Assembly (NCBI GenBank): GCA_945898025.1
Contig: CAMDGT010000035.1
Location: 1-8,888 of the forward strand
Source of the DNA: Rickettsia typhi
GTDB lineage: Bacteria > Pseudomonadota > Alphaproteobacteria > Rickettsiales > UBA1997
Length of the DNA stretch: 8,888 bases
Reading direction: 5' to 3'
Both the position numbers and the translations under genes were made by a program. Below the pieces are notes generated by a model. It had not been told where the DNA came from. It did no database searches and saw nothing but the letters and a program-made list of their open reading frames with translations. Shown here one piece after another: positions 1 through 7,800 of this stretch (positions are counted from its first letter, which is position 1; each line of letters starts with the position of its first letter).

Positions 1-23
1 CTTTTAATTTTTTAAATTAAAAG
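1..23 (+). repeat. Perfect AT-rich inverted repeat upstream of rplL
   Basis: The arm CTTTTAATTT at 1-10 is the exact reverse complement of 14-23, separated by TTT. As RNA this is a 10-bp stem made almost only of A-U pairs, and it may continue beyond the left edge. No T-run follows it on the plus strand, so it is not a typical intrinsic terminator. All three plus-strand frames meet a stop by position 20, so any upstream gene (rplJ would be expected) ends at or before this element. The repeat is seen directly; a role in rplJ/rplL mRNA is only an inference, because AT-rich DNA produces such repeats by chance. Confidence 0.5.
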
Positions 24-46
24 ATTTATAAATATAAACTAAAAAT

Positions 47-53
47 AAAAAGG
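47..53 (+). promoter_or_regulatory. Ribosome binding site of rplL
   Basis: AAAAAGG ends 7 bases before the ATG at 61, a normal Shine-Dalgarno spacing. It supports that ATG as the start. Confidence 0.75.
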
Positions 54-60
54 TAAAACT

Positions 61-423
61 ATGACCGTTAATCTTGATCAAATATCTGAAACATTATCAT
101 CTCTTACTGTTCTTGAATTAGCTGAATTAAGCAAAAAATTAGAACAAAAATGGGGTGTTTCTGCTACTATTGCAGTAGCTGCCGCTCCTGTTGCTCCTGT
201 TGAAGAAGTAAAAGATAAATTTGAAGTTGTTCTTCTTTCTGCTGGTGATAATAAAATTAATGTGATAAAAGAGGTTAGAGTCATAACTGGTTTAGGTCTT
301 AAAGAATCTAAGGATCTTGTTGACGGAGCCCCTAAAACTATAAAGTCTGATGTTAATAAAGCTGAAGCTGAAGAGCTTAAAAAGAAACTTGAAGCTGCTG
401 GAGCTAAAGTAGACTTAAAATAG
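61..423 (+). CDS. rplL: 50S ribosomal protein L7/L12
   Basis: This is the ribosomal stalk protein bL12. It is present in several copies bound to L10 and recruits and stimulates the GTPase factors EF-Tu, EF-G, IF2 and RF3. The protein has 120 residues, against 121 in E. coli. Residues 1-34 or so form the helical dimerisation and L10-binding domain. About 35-52 is the Ala/Pro/Val-rich flexible hinge. Residues 53-120 are the globular C-terminal domain. The factor-binding surface is intact and keeps E. coli numbering: K65, I69, K70, R73, G79, L80 and K84 within [10 protein letters not shown]...[12 protein letters not shown]. The ATG at 61 has a ribosome binding site 7 bases upstream and gives the canonical N-terminus; the stop is TAG. 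It is followed by a 222-base structured spacer and then rpoB, the conserved order. Nothing in the sequence suggests a defect. Identification is secure. Confidence 0.98.
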   Translation: MTVNLDQISETLSSLTVLELAELSKKLEQKWGVSATIAVAAAPVAPVEEVKDKFEVVLLSAGDNKINVIKEVRVITGLGLKESKDLVDGAPKTIKSDVNKAEAEELKKKLEAAGAKVDLK

Positions 424-445
424 TTTTAAACATAGTTTTTATAAA

Positions 446-465
446 TTTAGTTTTTAAAAACTAAA
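446..465. repeat. 20-bp perfect palindrome in rplL-rpoB spacer
   Basis: TTTAGTTTTT at 446-455 is immediately followed by its exact reverse complement at 456-465. As RNA this could form an 8-bp stem with a TTAA loop. The left arm is also part of a direct repeat: TAGTTTTTA occurs at 433-441 and again at 448-456, and a shorter copy, TAGTTTT, covers the rplL stop codon at 421-427. It lies 23 bases after that stop and no T-run follows on the plus strand. It might protect the rplL 3' end or bind a protein; neither is shown. Chance is possible in AT-rich DNA. Confidence 0.45.
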
Positions 466-479
466 AAACAGTAAGATTC

Positions 480-511
480 CAAAGCCTTGTATTAACAAAA
501 TCAAGGTTTTG
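480..511 (+). repeat. GC-containing hairpin in rplL-rpoB spacer
   Basis: CAAAGCCTTG (480-489) pairs with CAAGGTTTTG (502-511) over 10 bp including one G-U pair, around a 12-base loop. It is the most GC-rich structure in this otherwise very AT-rich spacer. A smaller competing hairpin, CAAAA (496-500) with TTTTG (507-511), shares its right side, so two alternative folds are possible. No poly-T tail follows. A partial attenuator or a processing site is plausible from its position, but this is inferred. Confidence 0.45.
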
Positions 512-540
512 CTTGCTACAAACATGTTTTTAACTTAAAT

Positions 541-570
541 GAAATTTTGTATTTATTAATATAAAATTTC
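541..570 (+). terminator. Candidate attenuator or processing hairpin before rpoB
   Basis: The sequence from 541 to 553 pairs with 558 to 570 over 13 bp with one G-U pair, closed by the loop TATT. The outer 8 bp (GAAATTTT with AAAATTTC) are exact. Downstream, 571-585 is T-rich (TTAGATTTTTGCTTT) but is not an uninterrupted T-run, and the stem contains almost no G-C pairs, so strong intrinsic termination is unlikely. In E. coli the rplL-rpoB spacer carries a partial terminator and an RNase III site that lower rpoBC expression relative to the ribosomal genes. This is the best-placed candidate here for an equivalent element. The pairing is seen; the function is inferred. Confidence 0.4.
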
Positions 571-600
571 TTAGATTTTTGCTTTAATTAATATCAAATC

Positions 601-622
601 AGTCTAAATATAACTTTAGATT
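601..622 (+). repeat. Small hairpin just upstream of the rpoB ribosome binding site
   Basis: TCTAAA (603-608) pairs exactly with TTTAGA (615-620) around a 6-base loop, extendable by a G-U and an A-U pair to 601-622. An alternative pairing joins AAATC (596-600) with GATTT (619-623). It ends 11 bases before the Shine-Dalgarno sequence of rpoB, so it could affect ribosome access. The stem is weak and may be accidental. Confidence 0.3.
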
Positions 623-632
623 TAATCAATAT

Positions 633-637
633 AGAGG
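633..637 (+). promoter_or_regulatory. Ribosome binding site of rpoB
   Basis: AGAGG lies 8 bases before the GTG at 646. This good spacing is the main reason for accepting GTG as the start codon, since no ATG is available there. Confidence 0.75.
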
Positions 638-645
638 TTTTAAAG

Positions 646-3600
646 GTGGCAAAAGCTCGTAATCTTAATCAGTCAATTTTAAGAAAAAGTTTTAGTAAAA
701 ATATTGACTTTGAGGATATTCCTCATCTTATGTTTTTGCAAAAAGAATCTTATGAAAAGTTTTTGCAAGCTGATATAGATCCATCAAAAAGAGTTAATTC
801 TGGAATACAGTCGGTTTTCAATTCATATTTTCCCTTCGTGGATCCTTCTGGAAGAATAACAATAGAGTTTGTTAGTTATAGTTTAGGTGCATCAAAATAC
901 GAATCAAAAGAATGTCTATCTGCAGGAAGAACATTTTCTGTGTCTTTACATGCTCAATTGAGGTTAATATTATGGCATCACAATGAAGCTGGGCTTCCAA
1001 AAGAAATTCGTTCAATTAAAGAGCAGGAAATATATCTTTGTGACATTCCTTTGATGACAGATTCTGGTAGTTTTATTATTAATGGAGCTGAAAGAGTCGT
1101 GGTTTCACAGATGAGAAGGGCTCCAGGAGTATTTTTTGATAGTGAAAATGCTAAAATATCTGGCTCAAAATCATATACTGCAAAAATTGTTCCTAATTTA
1201 GGCTCTTGGTTGGATTTTGAATTTGATAGTAAGGATACGGTTTATTTTAGAATTGATAAAAAAAGAAAAATCCCTATTTCTTCATTGTTTAGAGCGATAG
1301 GAATGACTTCTGGGCAAATAATAGCGGAGTTTTACGGTTCTGTTGATGCATTTTTACTAGATAAAGGTTGGGCTACTGCTTTTGATTACGATATAATGAA
1401 TGGTAAAAAAGCTCCATTCGACTTCGTTTGTGCTGATAGTGGAGAATTGGTTGTTAAATATGGCATTAAAATAACTACACAATTAATTGAAAAATTAAAA
1501 TCTTTAAAATTTAGAAATTACATTCTAACTGAAGAAATACTCTTAGGTTATATAGTCGCAGGAGACTTAATTGATCAAGAAACTGGAGAGTTGTTGCTTG
1601 AAGCTGGTAGCATAATAAATTCAGAAAGCCTAAAAATTCTTGAAAAACTTAATTTTACAAAAATATCAATTATTAATCCAAGTAAATCAGATATAGGTCA
1701 CTATATATACAACACCATGATTTCTGATAAAAATCAAAATCAAAAAGATGCTCTATTTGATATTTATAAATCCGTTAGAATGGGCGAAGCTCCTTCTTCT
1801 CTAGAAGTGGCAAAAAATTACTTCGATAGCCTATTTTTTACTGATGCTCGCTATGATTTATCTGATGTAGGTAGAATGAAAATAAATCATCGCTTATCCT
1901 TATCAATAGATTCTTCGCTAATGTATTTAACTGCAGAAGATCTTAAGCAGACAATAAGGATACTAAACCTAATTAAGCATAATGATTTAAAAACGGATGA
2001 TATTGATAATCTTGGAAATAGAAGAGTTAGAGCTGTTGGTGAATTAATAGAGAATCAAATGAGAATAGGGATGTTAAGGGTTGAAAAATCAATATCAGAA
2101 AAAATTAATTCAGTTGATGTTGATACAATAATGCCTCAGGGTCTTATTAATTCTAAGCCTCTAATAACTGCAATAAAAGACTTTTTTGCCACTTCGCAGT
2201 TATCGCAATTTATGGATCAAACAAATCCTTTATCTGAAGTTACTCACAAAAGAAGACTTTCTGCACTTGGTCCAGGAGGCTTAACTAGAGATAGAGCTGG
2301 ATTTGAAGTTAGAGATGTTCATCCAACTCACTATGGCAGGATATGTCCCATAGAGACTCCGGAGGGTCCTAATATTGGTCTTATTAATAGTTTAGCAACA
2401 TTTGCAAGGGTTGATAAATACGGTTTCATTGAAACTCCTTACAGAAAAGTATCCAATGGTGTGGTTTCTAATAAGGTAACATACATGTCTGCTATAGAAG
2501 AAGTTGGCTTTGCAATCGCTCAATCAAATGTTCCCACTGATAAGGGTAACAAAATTACTGCAGATCTAGTAAGTTGTCGTAAAGATGGTGAATATATAAT
2601 GTTACCTGCAGATAAAATAGATTATGTCGATGTCTCGACTAAGCAAATTGTATCGATCGCTACAACCTTAATTCCTTTTATTGAAAATGATGATGCTAAT
2701 AGAGCTTTAATGGGCTCTAATATGCAAAGGCAAGCCGTTCCTTTATTGAATCCCGATATTCCTCTTGTTGGAACCGGCATGGAAGCTGTAATCGCAAATG
2801 ATTCTGGTTCAGTTTTAAAAGCAAAGAGAGATGGGTTTGTTAAATTCGTCGATGCTTCAAAAATTATTATTGAAGCTGAAGATTGTGCTGAGGTTGATCT
2901 TTATAATCTTACGAAATACACAAGAACTAACCAAGATACTTGTATAAATCAAAAGCCAATTGTTAAAACAGGAGATTTTATTAAATCTGGTCAGATTATA
3001 TCCGATGGCCATAGTATTTCTCAAGGTGAAATTGCTCTTGGTAAAAATGTTAGAGTGGCATTTATGCCTTGGGGTGGTTATAACTTTGAAGATTCTATTG
3101 TCATATCTGAAAAGTTATTGTCGAGCGATACATTTACCTCTCTTCATATCGAGGAGCTAGAAGTTGTTGCCAGAGATACAAGGCTCGGGCCAGAAGAGAT
3201 AACTAGAGATATTCCAAATGTAAGCGATGAGGCATTGTCTAAACTTGACGAAGAAGGAATAGTTCACATTGGAGCTGAAATAAAACCGGGAGATCTATTA
3301 GTTGGCAAGACTACTCCAAAAAGCGAATCTCCGATGACGCCAGAAGAAAAGCTACTTAAAGTAATTTTTGGAGAAAAAGCTTCGGACGTAAAAGACTCTT
3401 CCCTTTATGCTTCTGCTGGGGTTAGTGGCAAGGTAGTTGATGTTAAGGTTTTTTCAAGAAAAGGCATGGAAAAAGATGAAAGGTCTGTTTATATAGAGAT
3501 GCAACAAATTGAAGATTTGAACAAAAAGAAAGATATTCAGATTTTGTTTGTCGATTCTGCTTTAAAAGGCAAATTAATTGGCATTTTTACTGGTAAAAAA

Positions 3601-4725
3601 ATTATTAATAATATAGATAAAATAAAAACTAAATCTACCCTAGAAGAGTCTGATTTAAGTGCTTTATCTAAGGCTCAGCTTTGTAAAATTGCAGTAAGTG
3701 AAACTGATGTGATGGATGTTGCTGAATCTTTTATTAAAAGTCATTCCAAACAAGTTTTAGAAATAGAAAAGACTTTCAATGAAAAAATTGCAAAAATTAA
3801 GGCTGGAGATGATCTTGGGCAAGGTGTTTTAAAGATAGTAAAGGTTTATGTTGCTTCAAAATATAGATTGCAGCCCGGTGATAAAATGGCTGGAAGACAT
3901 GGAAATAAAGGTGTAGTTTCTAAAATTGCTCCAATTGAAGACATGCCCTTTTCTACTGATGGAGAGCCTGTAGATATAGTTCTTAACCCTATTGGCGTTC
4001 CATCAAGAATGAATGTGGGGCAAATTCTCGAAACTCATCTTGGTTTTGCTTCAAAAGAAATTGGTAAACAAATTTCTCATATCTTAGATTTTATTGCTAA
4101 AGGCAAGAAAGAATTTGTAAAAGAATTAAAATCAAAACTTCTTTCCGTTTATAATTCAAGTGATGAGATAGAGATTATCGAATCAATGAATGAGGACGAA
4201 TTAATAATTTTTGCTTCAAAGTTAAAGAACGGAGTTCCGTTTGCAACTGGAACATTCGAAGGCGCAAAAGAAGAGTTTGTTACTAAGTTATTAGAGGTTG
4301 CTGGGATTGATAAATCTGGTCAAATTGAATTGTACGATGGTAAATCTGGTCAGAAATTTGACAGAAAAGTTACTGTTGGATACATATACATGCTGAAACT
4401 TCATCATTTAGTTGATGATAAAATTCATGCTAGATCTATAGGTCCTTATAGCTTGATAACTCAACAACCTCTTGGTGGTAAATCTCATTTTGGTGGTCAA
4501 AGATTTGGTGAAATGGAATGTTGGGCTCTACAAGCATATGGTGCTGCCTACTCATTGCAAGAAATGTTGACTGTGAAATCAGATGATGTTATTGGTAGGA
4601 TAAAAATTTATGAAGCTATTATTCAAGGCAATCAAAACTTTAATTGTGGCATTTCTGAGTCATTTAATGTTATGATTAAAGAAGTAAGATCTCTAGGTCT
4701 AAACATCGAGTTAATTGAAGTTTAA
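646..4725 (+). CDS. rpoB: DNA-directed RNA polymerase subunit beta
   Basis: This is the beta subunit of the RNA polymerase core. With beta' it forms the active-site cleft, binds the RNA-DNA hybrid and is the rifampicin target. It has 1359 residues (E. coli 1342) and is complete. The start is GTG, preceded by AGAGG at 8 bases. The rifampicin cluster I is at about 516-541 (SQLSQFMDQTNPLSEVTHK), with Q521, D524, S530, H534 and S539 matching E. coli Q513, D516, S522, H526 and S531. It runs into the fork region, RDVHPTHYGRICPIETPEGPN. The flap is around 887-911. The motif GDKMAGRHGNKG carries K1080 and K1088, equivalent to E. coli K1065 and K1073. The C-terminal beta'-contacting segment is at 1266-1310. 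Both lineage-typical insertions appear present by length. Oddities are R157 and A159 in the usual HRSPGVFF motif, M379 and A382 in the usual RPGEPP motif, and G810 in the usual PWNGYNFED motif. The stop TAA sits inside a hairpin, and rpoC follows after 84 bases. Identification is certain. Confidence 0.99.
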   Translation: MAKARNLNQSILRKSFSKNIDFEDIPHLMFLQKESYEKFLQADIDPSKRVNSGIQSVFNSYFPFVDPSGRITIEFVSYSLGASKYESKECLSAGRTFSVSLHAQLRLILWHHNEAGLPKEIRSIKEQEIYLCDIPLMTDSGSFIINGAERVVVSQMRRAPGVFFDSENAKISGSKSYTAKIVPNLGSWLDFEFDSKDTVYFRIDKKRKIPISSLFRAIGMTSGQIIAEFYGSVDAFLLDKGWATAFDYDIMNGKKAPFDFVCADSGELVVKYGIKITTQLIEKLKSLKFRNYILTEEILLGYIVAGDLIDQETGELLLEAGSIINSESLKILEKLNFTKISIINPSKSDIGHYIYNTMISDKNQNQKDALFDIYKSVRMGEAPSSLEVAKNYFDSLFFTDARYDLSDVGRMKINHRLSLSIDSSLMYLTAEDLKQTIRILNLIKHNDLKTDDIDNLGNRRVRAVGELIENQMRIGMLRVEKSISEKINSVDVDTIMPQGLINSKPLITAIKDFFATSQLSQFMDQTNPLSEVTHKRRLSALGPGGLTRDRAGFEVRDVHPTHYGRICPIETPEGPNIGLINSLATFARVDKYGFIETPYRKVSNGVVSNKVTYMSAIEEVGFAIAQSNVPTDKGNKITADLVSCRKDGEYIMLPADKIDYVDVSTKQIVSIATTLIPFIENDDANRALMGSNMQRQAVPLLNPDIPLVGTGMEAVIANDSGSVLKAKRDGFVKFVDASKIIIEAEDCAEVDLYNLTKYTRTNQDTCINQKPIVKTGDFIKSGQIISDGHSISQGEIALGKNVRVAFMPWGGYNFEDSIVISEKLLSSDTFTSLHIEELEVVARDTRLGPEEITRDIPNVSDEALSKLDEEGIVHIGAEIKPGDLLVGKTTPKSESPMTPEEKLLKVIFGEKASDVKDSSLYASAGVSGKVVDVKVFSRKGMEKDERSVYIEMQQIEDLNKKKDIQILFVDSALKGKLIGIFTGKKIINNIDKIKTKSTLEESDLSALSKAQLCKIAVSETDVMDVAESFIKSHSKQVLEIEKTFNEKIAKIKAGDDLGQGVLKIVKVYVASKYRLQPGDKMAGRHGNKGVVSKIAPIEDMPFSTDGEPVDIVLNPIGVPSRMNVGQILETHLGFASKEIGKQISHILDFIAKGKKEFVKELKSKLLSVYNSSDEIEIIESMNEDELIIFASKLKNGVPFATGTFEGAKEEFVTKLLEVAGIDKSGQIELYDGKSGQKFDRKVTVGYIYMLKLHHLVDDKIHARSIGPYSLITQQPLGGKSHFGGQRFGEMECWALQAYGAAYSLQEMLTVKSDDVIGRIKIYEAIIQGNQNFNCGISESFNVMIKEVRSLGLNIELIEV

Positions 4726-4761
4726 GTGTTTGGCTATACTTTTGTATAGCCATTACTTAAA
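4721..4761 (+). repeat. Strong hairpin spanning the rpoB stop codon
   Basis: TGGCTATAC (4731-4739) and GTATAGCCA (4744-4752) form a perfect 9-bp stem with a TTTT loop. After a small internal loop, an outer 7-bp stem joins TTTAAGT (4721-4727), which contains the rpoB TAA stop, with ACTTAAA (4755-4761). The following sequence has no T-run, so this looks less like a terminator than an intercistronic mRNA structure that could stabilise or direct cleavage of the message between rpoB and rpoC. Termination here would separate rpoC from its operon, which also argues against it. The structure is clear; its role is inferred. Confidence 0.65.
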
Positions 4762-4809
4762 ATACTAAATCTAAAATTCAAAATTAAAATATAAAATTAC
4801 TTACTATTT
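4750..4809 (+). promoter_or_regulatory. G-free leader of rpoC without Shine-Dalgarno
   Basis: No G occurs from 4750 to 4811; the first one is the G of the rpoC ATG. A purine-rich AGG/GGA ribosome binding site is therefore impossible upstream of this start. The segment is A/T-rich, with AAAAT at 4773-4777, 4780-4784, 4786-4790 and 4793-4797, spaced 6-7 bases apart. Such unstructured A/U-rich leaders are known to favour S1-assisted initiation in proteobacteria; that reading is an inference. TATAAAAT at 4790-4797 resembles a -10 box, but no -35 box is at the right distance. Confidence 0.5.
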
Positions 4810-7800
4810 ATGTCATTTGTAGGAACCTCATCTCATGGATTATTCAGCATTAATTCTAATAATTCTGTTGATTCTCTCGATTTTAATGCGATTAAAATTT
4901 CTATTGCTAATCCAGAAAAAATAAGGTCTTGGTCTTTTGGAGAAGTTTCTAAGCCCGAAACTATAAATTATAGAACTTTTAAGCCAGAGCGAGACGGTCT
5001 TTTTTGTGCAAGAATATTTGGTCCAATTAAAGATTACGAATGTCTTTGTGGAAAATATAAAAGAATAAAATACAAAGGCATAGTTTGTGAAAAATGCGGA
5101 GTTGAAGTTACTTCCTCAAAAGTTAGAAGAGAGAGAATGGGTCATGTAGAACTTGCATCTCCAGTTGCTCATATTTGGTTTCTTAAATCTTTACCTTCAA
5201 GACTTAGCACCATACTAGGAACAGCTTTAAAATCTCTTGAAAAAGTTATATATTTTGAATCTTACATAATAACCGATAGTTTAATGTCTCCTTTGAAAGA
5301 GGGTGAAGTTATTTCTGAGGATGAATATGAGAAGCTTCAAGAAAAGCATGGTTACGGTAATTTCATTGCTGAAATGGGTGCAGAAGCGGTGCAAAAAGTT
5401 TTAAAAAGACTTGACTTGAAAAAGTTACAAAAACACCTTAGGGAAGAACTATCAGTTCAAACTTCCGATTTAAAAAGGGAAAAATTAATTAAAAGATTAA
5501 AATTAGTTGAGCAGTTTTTAGAATCAGATAATCAGCCGGAATGGATGATTATGAGTGTCTTGCCAATTATTCCGCCTGATATTAGGCCATTGGTAATGCT
5601 TGATGGTGGAAGGTTTGCAACTTCCGATCTAAACGAGCTTTATCGTAGAGTTATTAATCGTAATAATAGATTAAGAAAGCTAATGGAATTAAGTGCTCCT
5701 GAGGTTATTATAAAAAACGAAAAAAGAATGTTGCAGGAAGCTGTTGATGCCTTGTTAGACAATGGTAGAAGTGGTGCTGTTGTTAGAAACTCAAATAAAA
5801 AGCCTTTCAAATCCTTAAGTGATATGCTTAAAGGAAAGCAAGGTCGTTTCCGTCAAAATTTACTTGGTAAAAGGGTTGATTATTCAGGAAGAAGTGTTAT
5901 CGTTGTTGGTCCTGAATTAAAGCTACATCAATGTGGCTTGCCTAAGAAAATGGCTCTTGAATTATTTAAGCCTTTTATCTACTCGAAATTAGAATTATAT
6001 GGCAGATCTCCTTCAATAAAAGTTTCTAGAAAAATGGTTGAATCAGAAAGGCCAGAAGTTTGGGACATACTTGATGAGGTAATTAAAGAGCATCCTGTTC
6101 TTCTAAACAGAGCTCCAACACTTCATAGGCTTGGTATTCAAGCATTTGAGCCTCTTCTTACAGAGGGTAAGGCTATACAACTGCATCCATTAGTTTGTGC
6201 TGCATTTAATGCCGATTTTGATGGTGATCAGATGGCAGTTCATGTTCCTTTATCGATTGAGGCTCAAGTCGAGGCAAGAGTTTTAATGATGTCAACTAAT
6301 AATATTTTGAGTCCAGCTAATGGTAAGCCTATTATTGTTCCTTCTCAGGATATAATTCTTGGTCTATACTATATAACAATGGATTCAAACATGGAAAACC
6401 AGACGAAGCCTCGTCCAGTTTCTGATTATTCCGAAATGGAACATGCTCTTCATAACGATGTTTTGTCAATTCATGATAAAATTTTATATCGCTTTAAGGT
6501 TAATGTAGGCAATGAACGATATTTCAAAAAAGTTGAAACCACTCCCGGTAGAGTTATTATTTATTATAACCTTCCTAACTCAATGAAGACAGATCTAGAA
6601 TTGGTAAATAAGGTGATGACTAAAAAGGCGGTCACTAACTTAATAGATAATGTTTATAGAAGTTGCAGTCAAAAAGAAACGGTAATGTTTTGCGATAGAA
6701 TCATGTCTTTAGGATTTAAATATGCTTGTTATGCCGGTATATCAATCGGTAAAGATGATATGGTTATTCCTGAAGGAAAGCAAAAATATGTAAACGATTC
6801 CTTCGAAAGGGTCAAGAAGCTTGAATCTCAATATCACGAAGGTTTGATAACCGCAGGAGAAAGATATAATAAAGTTGTCGATGAATGGACTAAATGCACA
6901 GATAAAATTTCTAAAGAAATGATGAAGGGTATGTCTAGATATAATGATCCGAAAACCACAAATTCTATTTACATGATGGCGGAATCTGGAGCAAAAGGTT
7001 CTGAGAATCAAATCAAGCAAATAGCAGGAATGAGAGGTTTGATGGCTAAACCTTCTGGTGAGATTATCGAAACTCCAATTATATCAAACTTTAAAGAAGG
7101 GCTTAATGTAACTGAATATTTTATTTCTGCTCACGGAGCTCGTAAAGGTCTTGCTGACACTGCTCTTAAAACTGCAAATTCTGGTTACCTAACTAGAAGA
7201 TTGGTGGATGTTGCTCAAGATTGCATTATTATAGAAGAAGATTGTGGAACAAAAGATGGCTTAACTCTAGAATCAGTAATTGACGATGGAAGAGTTATTT
7301 CCGCTTTACACGAACAATCCCTAGGAAGAGTTCCTTTGGAAGATGTTTTCTCTGATGACGGTTCTTTAATAGTTCAAGCGGGTTCAATTATCAATGAATC
7401 TATATCTGATGAAATTGAAAAAAGAAATATTAAATCAATAAGGGTTCGCTCGGTTCTAACTTGCAAATCTAATGGCGGAACTTGTGTTAAATGTTATGGA
7501 AGAGATCTTGCTACTGGTAATGTAGTTAGTATTGGGGAGGCGGTTGGTGTTGTGGCTGCACAATCAATTGGCGAGCCAGGAACTCAACTTACAATGAGAA
7601 CTTTCCATATTGGAGGTGCGGCACAAAAGGGAACTGATCAATCTTCTATTTCTTCAATATCTGACGGTGAAGTTAAAGTCTCTGCTCGTGGCACTATTTT
7701 AGATAGATATGGAAAAAGTATTGTTATTGGTAGAAATGTTGAAATTAAGTTGTTTGATAGTAAGGGAAAAGAAATACACAGCTACAGATTGCCATACGGT

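Noticed and set aside
27..37. TATAAA-like -10 box upstream of rplL
   Set aside because: The position 17 bases upstream holds TTAATT, a poor -35 match, and such boxes occur constantly in DNA this AT-rich.
560..614. Possible internal promoter for rpoB (TATAAAAT at 560, TTGCTT at 579)
   Set aside because: No -35/-10 pair with 16-18 base spacing was found; TATAAAAT is explained equally well by the hairpin arm at 558-570.
2960..3160. 66-codon plus-strand frame inside rpoB
   Set aside because: It overlaps the near-invariant PWxGYNFED segment in another frame and is an AT-rich shadow without its own signals.
4835..4837. ATG downstream of the proposed rpoC start as an alternative start
   Set aside because: It is out of frame with the conserved beta' sequence (25 bases from the ATG at 4810), although GGA lies a short distance upstream.
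6742..7020. 92-codon open frame on the minus strand
   Set aside because: It lies wholly within conserved rpoC sequence, its product looks like a reverse-strand shadow (Phe/Ile/Arg/Ser-rich), and no ribosome binding site or family motif is apparent.
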